Of a stretch of 64,000 nt of DNA, positions 25,170 through 36,456 are shown one piece after another; position 1 is the stretch's first letter, and every line of letters starts with the position of its first letter. Location of the stretch: positions 1 through 64,000 of the forward strand of contig NBAY01000101.1 in the NCBI GenBank assembly GCA_002794775.1. Direction: 5' to 3'. A program made the position numbers and the translations under genes. Origin of the DNA: Porodaedalea pini. Its lineage: Eukaryota; Basidiomycota; Agaricomycetes; Hymenochaetales; Hymenochaetaceae. The notes beneath the pieces were generated by a model. That model saw nothing but the letters and a program-made list of their open reading frames with translations. It ran no database searches and was not told the origin of the DNA.

Positions 25170-26390
25170 GCAAGCATGTGCTGTAATTCCATGTCTTCGC
25201 ATCTATTTGAATTCCCGTTACGTGTGCGATGCGCAGCAAGGGTGCAAAGCAAGCATCTTCAGTGCTGTTCTTTCACTTCGTTCCGCAGTTGATGATATAC
25301 TCTAGCGCGTGTGACCTGTAATGCAGTCCCACACAGACCATCAGAATGTACATTGAGCAGCGCCCACCATAAAAATTCCAGGACAGTCGTACTTCCCAGC
25401 GCACCGGCACGCGGTTAGACCCATCTCGCCGCGAGCGTCAGGATTACCCTGAGTATCTCACTCCGACTGATCGGACAGGTTTTTGCTACCGCAATGTAAA
25501 GGTCTATGACGTTAAAGCATTAGTCCACAAGTGTCGCCATGAAGTCGTGCCGCAAGAAGTGAGAGTCCGGTCCTATCTCGAGTGTTGTTATTTGGGGGGC
25601 CCGAAATGTGCCCGTCATCCCGCAAGGAAGTTACAAGTCGTGTCTGATCACCTACTGACTAGGAGGCGGGGCCGAGGAAACAGTAGCGCTGCTCGTTTCC
25701 AATGCTGTTCGGGAAGCAAATCCCAAGGGTTTGGAGGTTCGACAGGCCAACGACTGCTTCCGGTTCCTGCTCACCAGATTGCACCCCAAAGCTGTCCGGA
25801 GCCACGAACCGAATCTACAAGGTCCATGGATGCGGATGAATTGCGGCTTGATGGGGTACGCGGAAGGGGGAGACTGAAGGGCGGATCGTGCCGGTCTACA
25901 TGATGCAAAGTCGGGGTCATCAGTGGGACTGCCGTTACTTCGCGCGCATTCTACTCTTCTGTGCTGACAGCTTCTTGAGGACGTGGGATAATTCTGACGT
26001 GGGAGAAGGGGGGGGGGGGGACAAAATACAATTCGACTCACACTCCTGTATATTGAGCGGCGGTGACATAATTCCCTATCATCGACCAAGGTTGGCCAGG
26101 CTTTACGCAGCCTCAAATACCATGCTGGTATGACCTTCACGTATCTACCGCCTCTAGCAGACCGCTGGATCCGTGTTGTTCCCAGCTATTTTCGTGAAGA
26201 AGCTCTAGAGACAGCCTTCTGATTGAAATACAGACCGGAGTGGGTGCAGAATTCGTACGAAGGAAACCCTTGCGTTGACCAGGCACACTAGCAAAGAAAG
26301 CCTGTGGATTCCATAAAACCAGAGAGTTAAAATCTCTGATTGGAACTGTCTGCTGCCAGTTCAAAGATCTCAACTAAAGTATCCGTTGGT
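25170..26390 (-). pseudogene. F-box-like protein pseudogene, copy C
   Basis: Minus-strand fragments follow the intact F-box-like protein at 57654-58970. RDFNSLVLWNP is near 26340. RLSLELLHENSW and GSSGLLEAV are near 26220-26140. A segment reading FLRHDFMATLVD, then a stop, then DLYIAV is near 25550-25480, corresponding to FLRQDFVATLF and DLYIPV of the intact protein. Weaker traces reach about 25170. Frame changes, internal stops and a G-rich run near 26010 show it is not functional. It lies between TEA C and TEA B, equivalent to copies A and B in their units. Confidence 0.75.
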
Positions 26391-27209
26391 AACCTGCTAA
26401 GGCGAGCTATGCACAATAATGGTGTGACTAGATGTCAATCAAAGGTATCGATATCCATATACGCACTAGAGGTATGCACTAGCTGCTAGATCGAGTGTTA
26501 TGCAGACGGTGGGTAAAATTGTCCGTGAAGAGACCGATACGTCCATGTAGAGAACTTATGCCAAACGCAGCAAGCACAAAACGGTATCACTGTTACTGGA
26601 TAACTTACTCACTAAACACCCCGAGCCAAAGCTAGATCAATACTCAGCTATCATACGTATACGAGTCCAAGCCAGTATTCACGTCCAGGAGCGATGGCGG
26701 GTATCAAGATGTTGCTGAGTAAAGGTTGATTGGCTTAGCTGATCTGATCGATCGGAGTTTCAACTCACGATGGGATCAAACAAATCCAAACAATGCTCAA
26801 CAAACTCGTGCTGAGTAAAATTCTCATATACAGTTCCACCCTTTGTATTCCTCGTTTACGGGAATTTACGTGCCATCTTCTTTCACAGTGCGGGAAGCAT
26901 CTATGTGGACTTCTCTTCGTTCTCGGTCTAGGTTCTCCCGACTTCATCAGTGGTCTCCCCGATACATGTTAGACAGTTAGAGACGTGGACTCTTCGTCAA
27001 GCACTGGCAAACTACTTAGTACTATTCATTCCAGGTGACTAGATTATTTCTTATCACGGCCTGATCCTCCACTGTGTGATAACGTATTCTGATGATATCT
27101 GATGCCCTTCTAGTTCTACTCTCAATCTGTCTCCGCTTGCGTGAGAGAAAGCAAGATGAAGCTTGATGCAATGGATTCAGAGACTGTATTCACTCAAAGT
27201 TTCAGTTGC
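26391..27209. other. gene-poor stretch 5' of F-box pseudogene C
   Basis: No supportable gene. Patchy resemblance to 16641-17459 of the neighbouring unit is all that can be seen. Confidence 0.4.
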
Positions 27210-27432
27210 GAGGCGTATTTTCTAGTTCTTCCGCTCCACAAGCGCGGCATCTCCTAAGCTCGCGATAAAAGTATCTCATACACTCTGTATACGGACGCGC
27301 TCACGCGCCGGAGCTATATAGTCGTTATCGTCAATAGCACTCCGATCTCATCGTAGTGTTTCGACGAATCCCGGAGCTGGAGTCAGGAGAGGGCAGTGGC
27401 TGATTGACTGGCTTCTTGGGTGTTGCAGGACG
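27210..27432 (+). repeat. shared block, copy C
   Basis: Same-strand counterpart of 17460-17710, sharing CTAGTTCTTCCG, CGCGGCATCTCCTAAG, CTCATCGTAGTGTTTCGACG and GGGTGTTGCAGGACG. Part of the segmental duplication. Confidence 0.7.
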
Positions 27433-27512
27433 AAACGAGACCGCTTTCTTTGGTAACTTCTTGACACGAGTTGATGCGCTTCGCATGTCTTGGCTCGTCT
27501 ATCGGACGAGAG

Positions 27513-27773
27513 TCACGGTGCGCCTGGGCAGTCTTCTAGTTTATCTATTTTACTGTTGCGCTCAAGGTTCAGGAAGCTGAGAGCTATATCGTGCACGCCG
27601 TCTACCGTAATGCACTCCGATGTAATGAAACCCCTGCTACTCAATTCACTCATCTGGAACCTTGGCTGCGGGTCAAGAGCGTCTTCCAGCTCTCCGCTGA
27701 TGCCAAAGCGACGAGAAACAACGGCATCAGCGGCAGAACGTGCGTGCATGTGTTGAATTATATTATTCATCAT
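27513..27773 (-). pseudogene. small ORF remnant next to TEA C 3' end
   Basis: An 86-codon minus-strand frame containing FGISGELEDAL, homologous to the remnant at 17805-18005 and in the same position relative to the TEA gene. No known family is recognised. Confidence 0.35.
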
Positions 27774-27952
27774 GATGCATTGAGAGAGTTATTTACATAT
27801 CAGATATCAGCTTCTAAACCTCCTCGAACACGCGGCGCGAGGAAACTCCAATTCATCTGGAAATTAATCCGGATGAACCCACGCATGCTTTATTAACCGT
27901 CACTGCTTCTCGTCCCTGTTATCCTCTCTTCCTCCCGTGCCAGTGGTTTACG

Positions 27953-29694
27953 TTAAATTTGGGAGGGTATCGGTATGCATTGGTCGTAGGTGAACCAGTC
28001 TCCCTGCGGAAATCCAAGTTGCATGTGTATCGCATACGGATCTAGTACTGGTGCTGAGGACGCAGGTGAGGGGACGAAGCATGCAGCGGGGTCTACACCT
28101 CCAAACGGGGATACAGGGGACTCAGATCCTTCTGTGGCGTCCGATGGTCCCATAGGAAAGGCGCGAAATATTAATCGAAATCAAACGAGACGCACGGATA
28201 GCAGATAGAGGATTACAGTCGAGTATATCCAGAGAGTGAATTGCGTCGTAAGGGTCGATGATTAGGATTCGAGGATTCGAAGATTCACATTCGCATTCGA
28301 AGTGGAGTACAGAGGCCGAGGACGAGGAGGTGGCGTCGCATCCAATGTGTAATAGAACGGCGAGAAATTTGTGTTCGCATAAATTTGGAAATTGATTGAG
28401 TCGTTCGTTCGTTCGTCGAGTTGTTGAGTTGCGATTGGCAGGTGAGTTACGTTGTTTGGTTGGCCCAGTAGCATCGTTTCGTTGTTCGTTTCGTTATCGG
28501 GGTCGGAACCGGTTAGAGAGAGGAGAGGAGAGGAGAGGAGAGATACGAGTGAGGAGGTGGCGTAACGCGTAATAGAACGTCGTCCGTCGTCCGAGGTCGT
28601 CGTCAACAGTGCGGGCGGAACCAAGAATGTGGAAAAAAAAAAATAGCGATGAAATCTTCATGAGTCCCATACAAACACCAAAAGAGAAAATGCACACCTG
28701 AGCCAGATGCAAGTCCATGTGCGTCATTGATAGTTACGTCGAGAACGTGGTGGGGTTCGAGAGGGAGATCGAGGCCTGAAGGAGAACCAGATGCAGAGAC
28801 AGACGTGGAGGGCGCTTGCGACCAGCTCGCGACGTGTTTAAGGACTAAGAATGTAGAGCGGAGGACAATGTTAGTCAAAGGGTGTCACAAGTAGCATAAC
28901 AAATAAAATACGGATCGTAGTTCGAATTAACCAGAACGCCAGCACTCACGCATCTTCCCGCAGCTCACATCCTTTAACTGCTGCAATCGACTCCCGACTT
29001 GCTTCGGGCTACGTCTTATACCAGTCGCGGCGAATATATAGTCGGAGATATAGCGGTTGCGCTTTGGGAAGCGCCCCAAAGCGCGCGTATACCGCGCATC
29101 GTGTGGTTTGTATTGGAGAAGGGCTATGTGAAGTTAGGAGATAGATCGAGCGGAGCAGAGGTGTGAAGAGACAATGGGCATAAATTTGAACAGCATCAGC
29201 GAACACTCGACTAACATTAGTGTTATTTGTAGACTTACCCTGAACGAGTGCCTTCTCGAGATGAGGCGGCCACACAGGCTCAGAGCGGCCTTTAACCGTC
29301 TTCCAGCTCTTGCGTGCGCGGACGATCGTTTCCGCGACCACCGCCTCCGATTCCGTTTGGCCTTCTACTTCGGCTCCACGCCCCTGCCCTGGACTCGTTC
29401 CTGTCCCATGTATTGAGCGCAGGCAGTGCGCGAAGTCGAAGTCAGGTTCGGACCCGGGCCTGGGGAATGGGAGTGGTTGCGAGAGTGGTCGTAGTGGTGA
29501 TGATTGCTGGTGTTGTGTTGGGTATACCGGATATGCTGGACATGCTGGATGTACTGGGTATGTTGAAACGCGTCGAGAGAGCTCGCGTACTCAGGTGAGG
29601 GCGTGTTGTAAGTTAAATCGAAGTCAGGGGAGTGCATGACGGTGGACTGGGGAGAGGGTGCCAGGGTGGCCGGGAACGTGTAATACGTGTTCAT
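27953..29694 (-). pseudogene. TEA/ATTS-domain transcription factor, short form (copy C), frame lesion in exon 1
   Basis: Model on the minus strand: 29694-29239, 29123-28950, 28844-28698 and 28131-27953. All splice sites match those of copies A and B, and exon 2 is again 174 bp. The TEA domain reads FPKRNRYISDYIFAATG and SPKQVGSRLQQLKD, and the tail ends DWFTYDQCIPIPSQI, close to copy B. Exon 1 is out of frame by one base. The frame from the ATG stops near 29365, while the frame leading into the TEA domain resumes at DFDFAHCLRS. One missing base near 29443, in a spot where copy B has a GG, explains this. A possible 53-bp GT-AG intron (29453-29401) would also restore the frame but would remove the conserved DFDFA motif and has a poorly placed branch point. 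TEA exon changes against copies A and B are mostly silent or conservative, so loss of function is recent or not real. Confidence 0.7.
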
Positions 29695-29862
29695 GGTGGA
29701 TAGACCGTAATTGGTTTTTGGCGCCGAAAGTCGTAAGAGACTAGAGACGAGCCGACGAGGATGCACAACAGTACGTCGCGTACGATTGCAGTTCCAAAGA
29801 CTGCTTCTTAGAGGTCACAGCAGGAGAAGGGTGGAAGAGGTAAGTGCAATCGGCGGGGACTG

Positions 29863-29878
29863 GATAGCATTTAAAGCA
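29863..29878 (-). promoter_or_regulatory. putative core promoter of TEA gene C
   Basis: The minus strand reads TGCTTTAAATGCTATC, the counterpart of 9855-9870 of TEA A, about 170-180 bp before the start codon in both genes. Confidence 0.45.
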
Positions 29879-30308
29879 TGCGCAGCGAGCGGCTATATCG
29901 ATACTGTCATTGCATCGTAGCAAGAGATCTTAATATAACGCGTCCGCCTCCTCGGGTCTTCCTATTCGTCTTCGCACATCCAGATCCAGCATAGAGGAGG
30001 ACATGGGGATTACGGCATGTCCCGTCAGTGGGGCCAGAAAGAGGAGAGGGTGGGGGACGAGAGCATGATTACATGTGAGCACGAGTTCGGGTCGGCGAGG
30101 AGAAGAAGCGAAGAAGAGGGCGAAGTAAGATTTTGAGTTACGGTAAGAGCTCACGGAGTGTTTCGCGTATGTACAGTTGGGCTTTGCTTTGATTTTGATT
30201 ATTAATCTGACGTTCGGTCGTTCGGACTCGCGTCTGGACAGCCATCCCATCTCATCATCAACACAAAGTAAACATGGCTTGGGATCAATCAGATTTAGAT
30301 GGAAGTAG

Positions 30309-30338
30309 TCTAGGTTGCTTACCCGCACTAGACAAGGT
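30309..30338 (+). promoter_or_regulatory. conserved upstream box 1, TEA gene C
   Basis: TTGCTTACCCGCACTAGAC followed by AAGG matches 20808-20836 and, inverted, 9214-9237. It lies about 0.6 kb upstream of the TEA C start. Confidence 0.55.
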
Positions 30339-30963
30339 TTGGAGTCTTCGGCATGCGCAGATCACAGACCACCGGATCGGTCAGTATGCCCGCCATCCGT
30401 GTCCGTGTCCCCGAGCTCAACACATGTCCTTGCCGACCGCGACTTCGTCGACATCCGACACCATCGCTCGATGCCCATCGGTTGTCGCGAGGCGCCGTGC
30501 TCCGTCTGGCGTGCACCACGCGTACTCAGCAAGAAGATTTCTAGATTTCTCTGCCACCGACCTTTCAGCAGTTGATCACAAAGCGGAAAGAGATAGACGC
30601 CCGACCCTATAGGCGTTATTGCCCTCCGAGGTTTAGTTCCAGCTGTCGCCCATCGTTGTTCTCACCTTCTTCCGAGAAAGAACCTGTCCTGAATCTTTGC
30701 GTTTCTGGCTTTTTCGCGTTTCGCGTAGTGACATTCTCGGACCGCTCCGTCAATAGCGTATCAGGACAATATCGATCGCGTGCATCGCGAAAACGTGTGG
30801 TTTCGAAGGGCGAAGGTGGTTGGCTGTTAATGAGAGACATTAATATTGCCAGAATATCCGCGACAAGAAGCCCAAGATAATGGCACGGGATAGGATAGGA
30901 CAAGAAGTCACGAGAAGCCAGGACAAGACAGGAGACAAACACCACTGGCGCCAACTTGAATTG

Positions 30964-30983
30964 CTATTGGTCCCGGATCGGCG
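30964..30983 (+). promoter_or_regulatory. conserved upstream box 2, TEA gene C
   Basis: CTATTGGTCCCGGATCGGCG is an exact reverse complement match, over its core, of the TEA A box at 8401-8421 and is near-identical to 21444-21467 of TEA B. Confidence 0.55.
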
Positions 30984-33900
30984 TGTTCCCCTGCTTCCGT
31001 CAGCCACCGACAAACTCGAGGCGACACCGGATCCTTTCCACCTCCTTCTTTCACTGCTTTCTCCTCTCATTCATCTCTTTGAAATACTAATCTCCACCGA
31101 CCGCACTATCCGAATCAAGAAAAGAAAGTTCAACCTTGTACACATGGATCACTGGCAACGATATCGCTCAGGAAGCGCACTCGGCACGACGGCGTCTGAG
31201 GGAATTGAATTGCATCGCGCATTGCATACGAGCTCAAATGATCGTGGGCAGAGTTCGCATCTCGTCGCTCAGTTTCAGACCTATTTTCTCCAATCTGATT
31301 TGGCATCCAGCACGCCCTCTTCACATGCATCGACAACTCTGTCCTCTTCTCGCATCTCGGGAAGCTCGGCCAGTAAAACGGCGCCTAAAGAATTATGGAC
31401 TTCTTCAGCGCTTACAGGCAAAACGCAAGAGCAGCAGAGCTCGTGTCGCGGCGCCGCGAAGCTCGGACAATGCACCTGTGTAGATCGATACGGGATCAGG
31501 AAAGAAGGAAGAGGTGACTTGGGAACAGGAGTAATCCAAAGAAAGTCCAGACGCTCAGTAGCGAAACGAGGCGAGACGGCAAAGGAAAGCATAGCAAAAG
31601 CAAGGGAACAGAATGAGGATTTCGTCGTCCCGTTCCCACGTCCCCTTCGTCAACGTACTTGAAAGTCCTCGGAAAACCCATTCGCGGCACCTAAAGAGAC
31701 TCAATGTCTGCGAGTAGATCAACTCTGAGGGCTCTTTCGCGTCGTTCCGTCGCTGCGAAGCTCGGATAACATAGCTGTGCCAAACGATCCGAGTCTAGTC
31801 AAGGACGGAAAAAAGAGGTGAAAGATCGCTTGAGATGATAGAGGAAAGTGGTGATCATGACTGTGAGTACTCGGTGACCATGAATAACCTCGAATACTGA
31901 ATCTGGTGTACGAAACAAATATTAGAACATGTGGTCCTCTCCTCTTTGCATGCCATATCCTTCCGACTGCTCGTCCGCCCCCCTTTTCTCGAAAGTGAGT
32001 TCCAAAAAATCAAATTAAGATAGAGATTCCGAGTTGAAATCGTCATCGGCAACCTAGATGAAATGAATTTGAGAGATGAAAAGTGAGCACTGTGGGATAT
32101 ATTGCTGTGGTGACATACGCACGAGTAGACCCATGCTCTTCATCCTTCTTTTCGAGTGCGCGAGCGTTGCGGCGTCGATCGCTTCCCGCAGCCGTACTCT
32201 ACCATCGCTCACACTATTGGTCCATCCCCACACTGTGCTCCCACAAGCCCATGCTCCCGTTGATCTTCTCGTCCCTCGGATCTGTTAATGTCGGATCGGA
32301 ATGGGCACCCCGCGCATTCCTGCTTCATTGGCTTGACAAGTTAGGCAACTGGACGATCCGGTGACCTACGGAGCTCAGGCTGGGAGAATGAGAGGAGAGG
32401 CACAGAGATGATAGGCTGGCAAGGACAGGTACGAAGGGTGGGCAGGGACACAAGATAACGGTCATAAGACATCATCAATTCGTCAGATGAGACGCATCAT
32501 CCCGGACCACGCGCGTTCGATCTCCGCGAGAATGGATTCAGCGCACTTGGTTTCGAGATCCGAGAGGGGAGAATTGAGGCCGGTGTGCAGTGAGTCGACA
32601 TGATCTCTTGCACACTGTGTGGAACTCAGTATGTACCTCTAACCTGTCCAAATCATCGAGTCTGAAACCATAGACCCAAGTTTACTAGTAAACAGCCGAG
32701 CGCTCGAACTTGAAGCATCCTTTATTGCGTGCGGCGCAGTGTCATGGCCAGCGAGACCCTGCTGTCTACCTTCATGTTATCCGAGGCTTTCGCACCTCGC
32801 ATGCAATACCATTTCACGGCAGCATCCTCATCCTCCTGTGCACTGTTTTGGACTCGGCGTGTTCGTTAATTTCATCAATACGGGCAGTGTTTTCATTTAC
32901 CCCCCTCGCTTTCATGAGTCTCAGCTTGAGATTGAGAAAAATGTCTTCGTCGCTGACTGTGTCTGCTATGAATTGCCACGGCTGACCTGTCGGCGTCTTT
33001 TTCTTTCGGCGAGACAATGGGTATGATCTACACCATCGGGGAGCCAGGTTGACGAGCAATCCAAACATAGGTATGTAGAGTCCAGAGCCAATGGACGGAC
33101 CGAACGCCGCCGCGTACAGGCCCTGGTCCTGAGCACCAGTGAAATAATGAGAAGATTCGGTTCAGATCAGATGCCATGCGTACTGGATTCTGTAGTGGAT
33201 TCGAATCTATGCGATTGTGCAAAGCTCGGCGTGTGCTGGTCTTCACCTTTCTTTCGACTTCCACTAGATGACATGTCTTTTTCCCATAGCCTAGCCCGGA
33301 GTACACTTACGTTTCTCGATGGTGCAAAATTCGAACACCCAGTTCTCAAGCTCTCTGCTCCGAGGAAGGAGAAACGATCAATACCATCGTTCAAAGTAAC
33401 ACCGCGCCGTCGGTATTTTGCCTTTTGTGCGGGAATTTGAACTTCCCGCACTTCCAGCTTCATCCTCGTTCGCGAAACGAGACAGAGAAAGTCCGAAGGG
33501 ACGCGGAGCAGCAAACACCGAGGCGAAGAACTTCAGAACGCCGTCCTCCCTCTGAATTCCTCTTCCTCTTGTTTTCCCGTGTACTGAATTTATCCTTCTA
33601 CCTTGCCTCATTCAAATTAAAGAGAACCGGCCGTGGAGATCGAATCGCCGAGTCTCAATTTCGAGTATATGCTTTCGCTGGTTGGGCTCGTAGAGAACCT
33701 AGTAGAATCGCCCCCGTGACCTTCGTCTCGTGAGTCAGCCAGCTCCGAACTCGGGACTGTCCTGCAAATACAATCACTACCCTCTTCGTACCCCTCCAGC
33801 CTATTCCACACATCGAATCTAGTGTAGAGTAATAATTATATGAGATTAGTCCTTTCTTCTCATTCTCATTGTTTGTCTTGTTCTTAGACGTGAACAGTGC

Positions 33901-34679
33901 CATCTCTCACCGCAAGTTTCACTTCACTCTCTCCCTCTAACCGTGTACCTTCGAGCTTCGGTGTAACGGTCCGACGACGACACCGGTCTCCACTGTGCGA
34001 TGCGATCTCTCGCATTGCCCCCGCCGCGATCCTTCTATGCTATTTTACACACTCTTCGAACTTCTGCGCCTCCTTTTCGTCACTTTGGATTACAGCATGC
34101 GGGACGCAGATACAATGGCTGGCAATATGAAATGAACTATCCGCATCCCGCCTCTTCGTCGATTCGCATCTTTTGTCCCCTACTTCTCTGCTACGTGCAT
34201 TGTAATGCATAGCCTCGTCATCTCCGTTTTCTCCGCTCTTACTAGTATTATCTCTTCTTAGCCCACGAAGTCTTCGACATGTTCTCTCTTATCCTGACGT
34301 CCGCGTCTCACTTTCTCCTTTCCCGCGGACCCAATCACATTTAACTCGCTATCATCTTGCTCTCATGATTTTCCTTTCTGTCTCGTGCCTGTTTCATGGT
34401 TTACATATATCGAACTATCACTGTGCCCTCCTTTTACTGCTTCCGCCGCCGCTCACTCTATTTATTTTATATATAGTCTATATTTCGAACTCCTTGCGCT
34501 ACACGACACTGGCAGCTGCGGTTGCTGGATATACCTGTTTTCTCCTTTACGTTGAGTTCTTCCGAGTCCCTTTCGTATATTCCTGTGCCTCTCTTTTCCC
34601 TTGTACGTACATCAGGCACTTTAATCTCTCCTGTTGGTAGTTTTAGGTATGTATTCAAATAGGTAGTCTCCCTGAATGG

Positions 34680-36015
34680 CTTAATTTCTGACTGCTGGTG
34701 AGGTGTAGCTACAGCACAGCACCTTCAAAAAAGAGCAAACTCACTATATGGCAGTGCAAATGCCACCATTACATCTGGCGGTGAGGCATCCAATGGCGAG
34801 AATAAGTTTTGAACAAATGGCTATCCATAATGTCTATAGGAGGAGCAGAAATTAAAACAGAGTAGCACAGATGCAAACCCACAACATGAGTATCCTTGGA
34901 AAGAAATATAAGTCATTTTCAGTCTCCTGCAATAGGTATCAACTGAGCCTTTTTATTTTAGCTCAGACACAGTGACAATCTATAATGCGGTGCATCTGAG
35001 TTTGCTACTTAGTCTAGTTTGTTTTGTTTTATTCTCTTTCTCTGAAAATAGGATTTTGAGTTCACTTACTGGAACATCCATAAAGTCCCAGATGAAGACC
35101 AGGTGATTCAGATTACATGGTAGGTGCACTGTAAAATCAGGTTAAAGTTTCTACTTACTGTCAATAAAATTCAGGAATCAAGACAGTGACATTTTGATAC
35201 TTTCAACCATATGGAAGCAACTAACCTCATACATGAGTGTTGTTTAGTTTTTTAAGTAAGAGAGACTTTTAAAACTTTCCAGAGTCAACATCATGATCAT
35301 TCTTCAAAAATATTTAAGGAGAATATTGGACCAGTATGGTGGATTGAGAAGGGGGGGGGACAATATATCATGTATGCTTTACAAAAAGTGCAACTTCAAA
35401 AGCTCAATATTTTCAAAGGCTTTGCTTGTGCAGCCAGAAACTCAATCTCAGTGTTTGTATGTATCTTCTGTAGTTTCAGACATCTCCATGCTGAGCCTGC
35501 TATCAGGATATTGATTGCAAGGTATTCTGGAAGACATTTATCCAAACCATGAGCTTACCATAATTTAGCCCCTTCACTCATATGAACTGGCCAAAATGTT
35601 CCCACTTAATCATTTACATGATATGGAATTTTGGGGCAACAGTCACATTCTGTGCATTGTAAATGTGCCCAGAGGACCAGATGAAATAGCAGGGGAACCA
35701 AACACTCATTTAAAAGGTGTGCCTAGAAGTGCAGAGTAAACATATTTTTGACTAAATCATATTCCAAAAAACAAAATTGCAGTTGTTAATACAGTCACAA
35801 TCTCAGTTGAAAGGTTCAGTGCCATGACTGTGTAACAAATTGTTACTTTCTTTGTTCTGAATTAGGCTGGATTTGCTTACTAATGTTTTTCTTTATTCTT
35901 ACTAGCATATATCTTGATTTCCGGTTCATGTTGAGGACACACAATGGGGATGAGGTAGTTTAGTATAATAAGTAGATAGATGTGTTAGGATTGAGCATTC
36001 TTTTTGCTTGATCCC
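34680..36015. other. AT-rich, CpG-poor island, left part
   Basis: Base composition changes sharply here. AT rises and CG dinucleotides almost vanish, while TG and CA are common. No frame exceeds about 75 codons. Removing element 1 with one target copy joins this segment to 49973-51120, which has the same composition. It is most likely an old, methylated transposon whose coding sequence has decayed beyond recognition. I cannot assign a family. Confidence 0.5.
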
Positions 36016-36020
36016 CTCTC

Positions 36021-36444
36021 TGTCAGGACTCAAACTTTTCCTTTCTTTTATTTTCCTTTTATCATTTCTTTTCTTTTAATCACACCTTTTCATTATATTT
36101 AACCTTCTTTCCCAATCATTTCCCACACTCCCTTTACATGATCTTCATTTGTTCCATTCCGTTTACTTATGTAATGTTAGGTAATATAGTCTCACAGTCA
36201 TCACTATATAAGGTCTCAGGAATTGCATGAACTCCTTGTTCTGCTTTTCCTCTTACCTCCGCGACGACCTAGGTGAGACTCATTCCCCTTGTATTAGTTT
36301 AGTCTTGTATTAATCCTCTTACCTCTGTGACAACCTAGCCTGAGTACAGCATGTCCCGAGTCCCCACTCGAGTATAGCACATCCCAGACAACAGTCAGCC
36401 GAGGCCTGCCCAGTCCGAGTCATCTCCCGGACTCCCGCCTAACA
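36021..36444 (+). repeat. 5' LTR of element 1
   Basis: A TG...CA-bounded LTR. A TATATAA box is at 36205-36211, and GTTCTGCTTTT, the probable transcript start, begins 33 nt downstream at 36238. Two direct copies of a CTCTTACCTC...GACCTAG unit flank the R/U5 region. Confidence 0.93.
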
Positions 36445-36445
36445 T

Positions 36446-36456
36446 AAAAGCAGAAC
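36446..36456 (+). promoter_or_regulatory. primer binding site of element 1 (self-priming type)
   Basis: AAAAGCAGAAC lies one base after the 5' LTR. It does not begin with TGG, as a tRNA-complementary site would. Instead it is the exact complement of the LTR sequence GTTCTGCTTTT at 36238-36248, the predicted 5' end of the transcript. This matches the self-priming arrangement known for Tf1. Confidence 0.75.

Larger units (their letters stand above)
29879..34679. other. duplicated upstream region of TEA C
   Basis: No supportable gene. Apart from the two conserved boxes it contains patches matching unit B (32345-32390 and 33500-33540) and a pyrimidine-rich end (about 33900-34640). The 260-codon frame at 30880-31662 has an irregular composition and no homologous open frame in units A or B, so I do not call it a gene. 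Confidence 0.4.

Noticed and set aside
30880..31662. 260-codon frame upstream of TEA C
   Set aside because: Units A and B have no matching open frame, composition is not protein-like, and no motif is seen. It lies in duplicated promoter DNA.
36265..36340. Possible intron inside the LTR (CCTAG|GTGAGA ... GACCTAG|CC)
   Set aside because: Splice-like ends and size would suit a fungal intron, but they arise from the internal direct repeat of the LTR. Nothing shows splicing.
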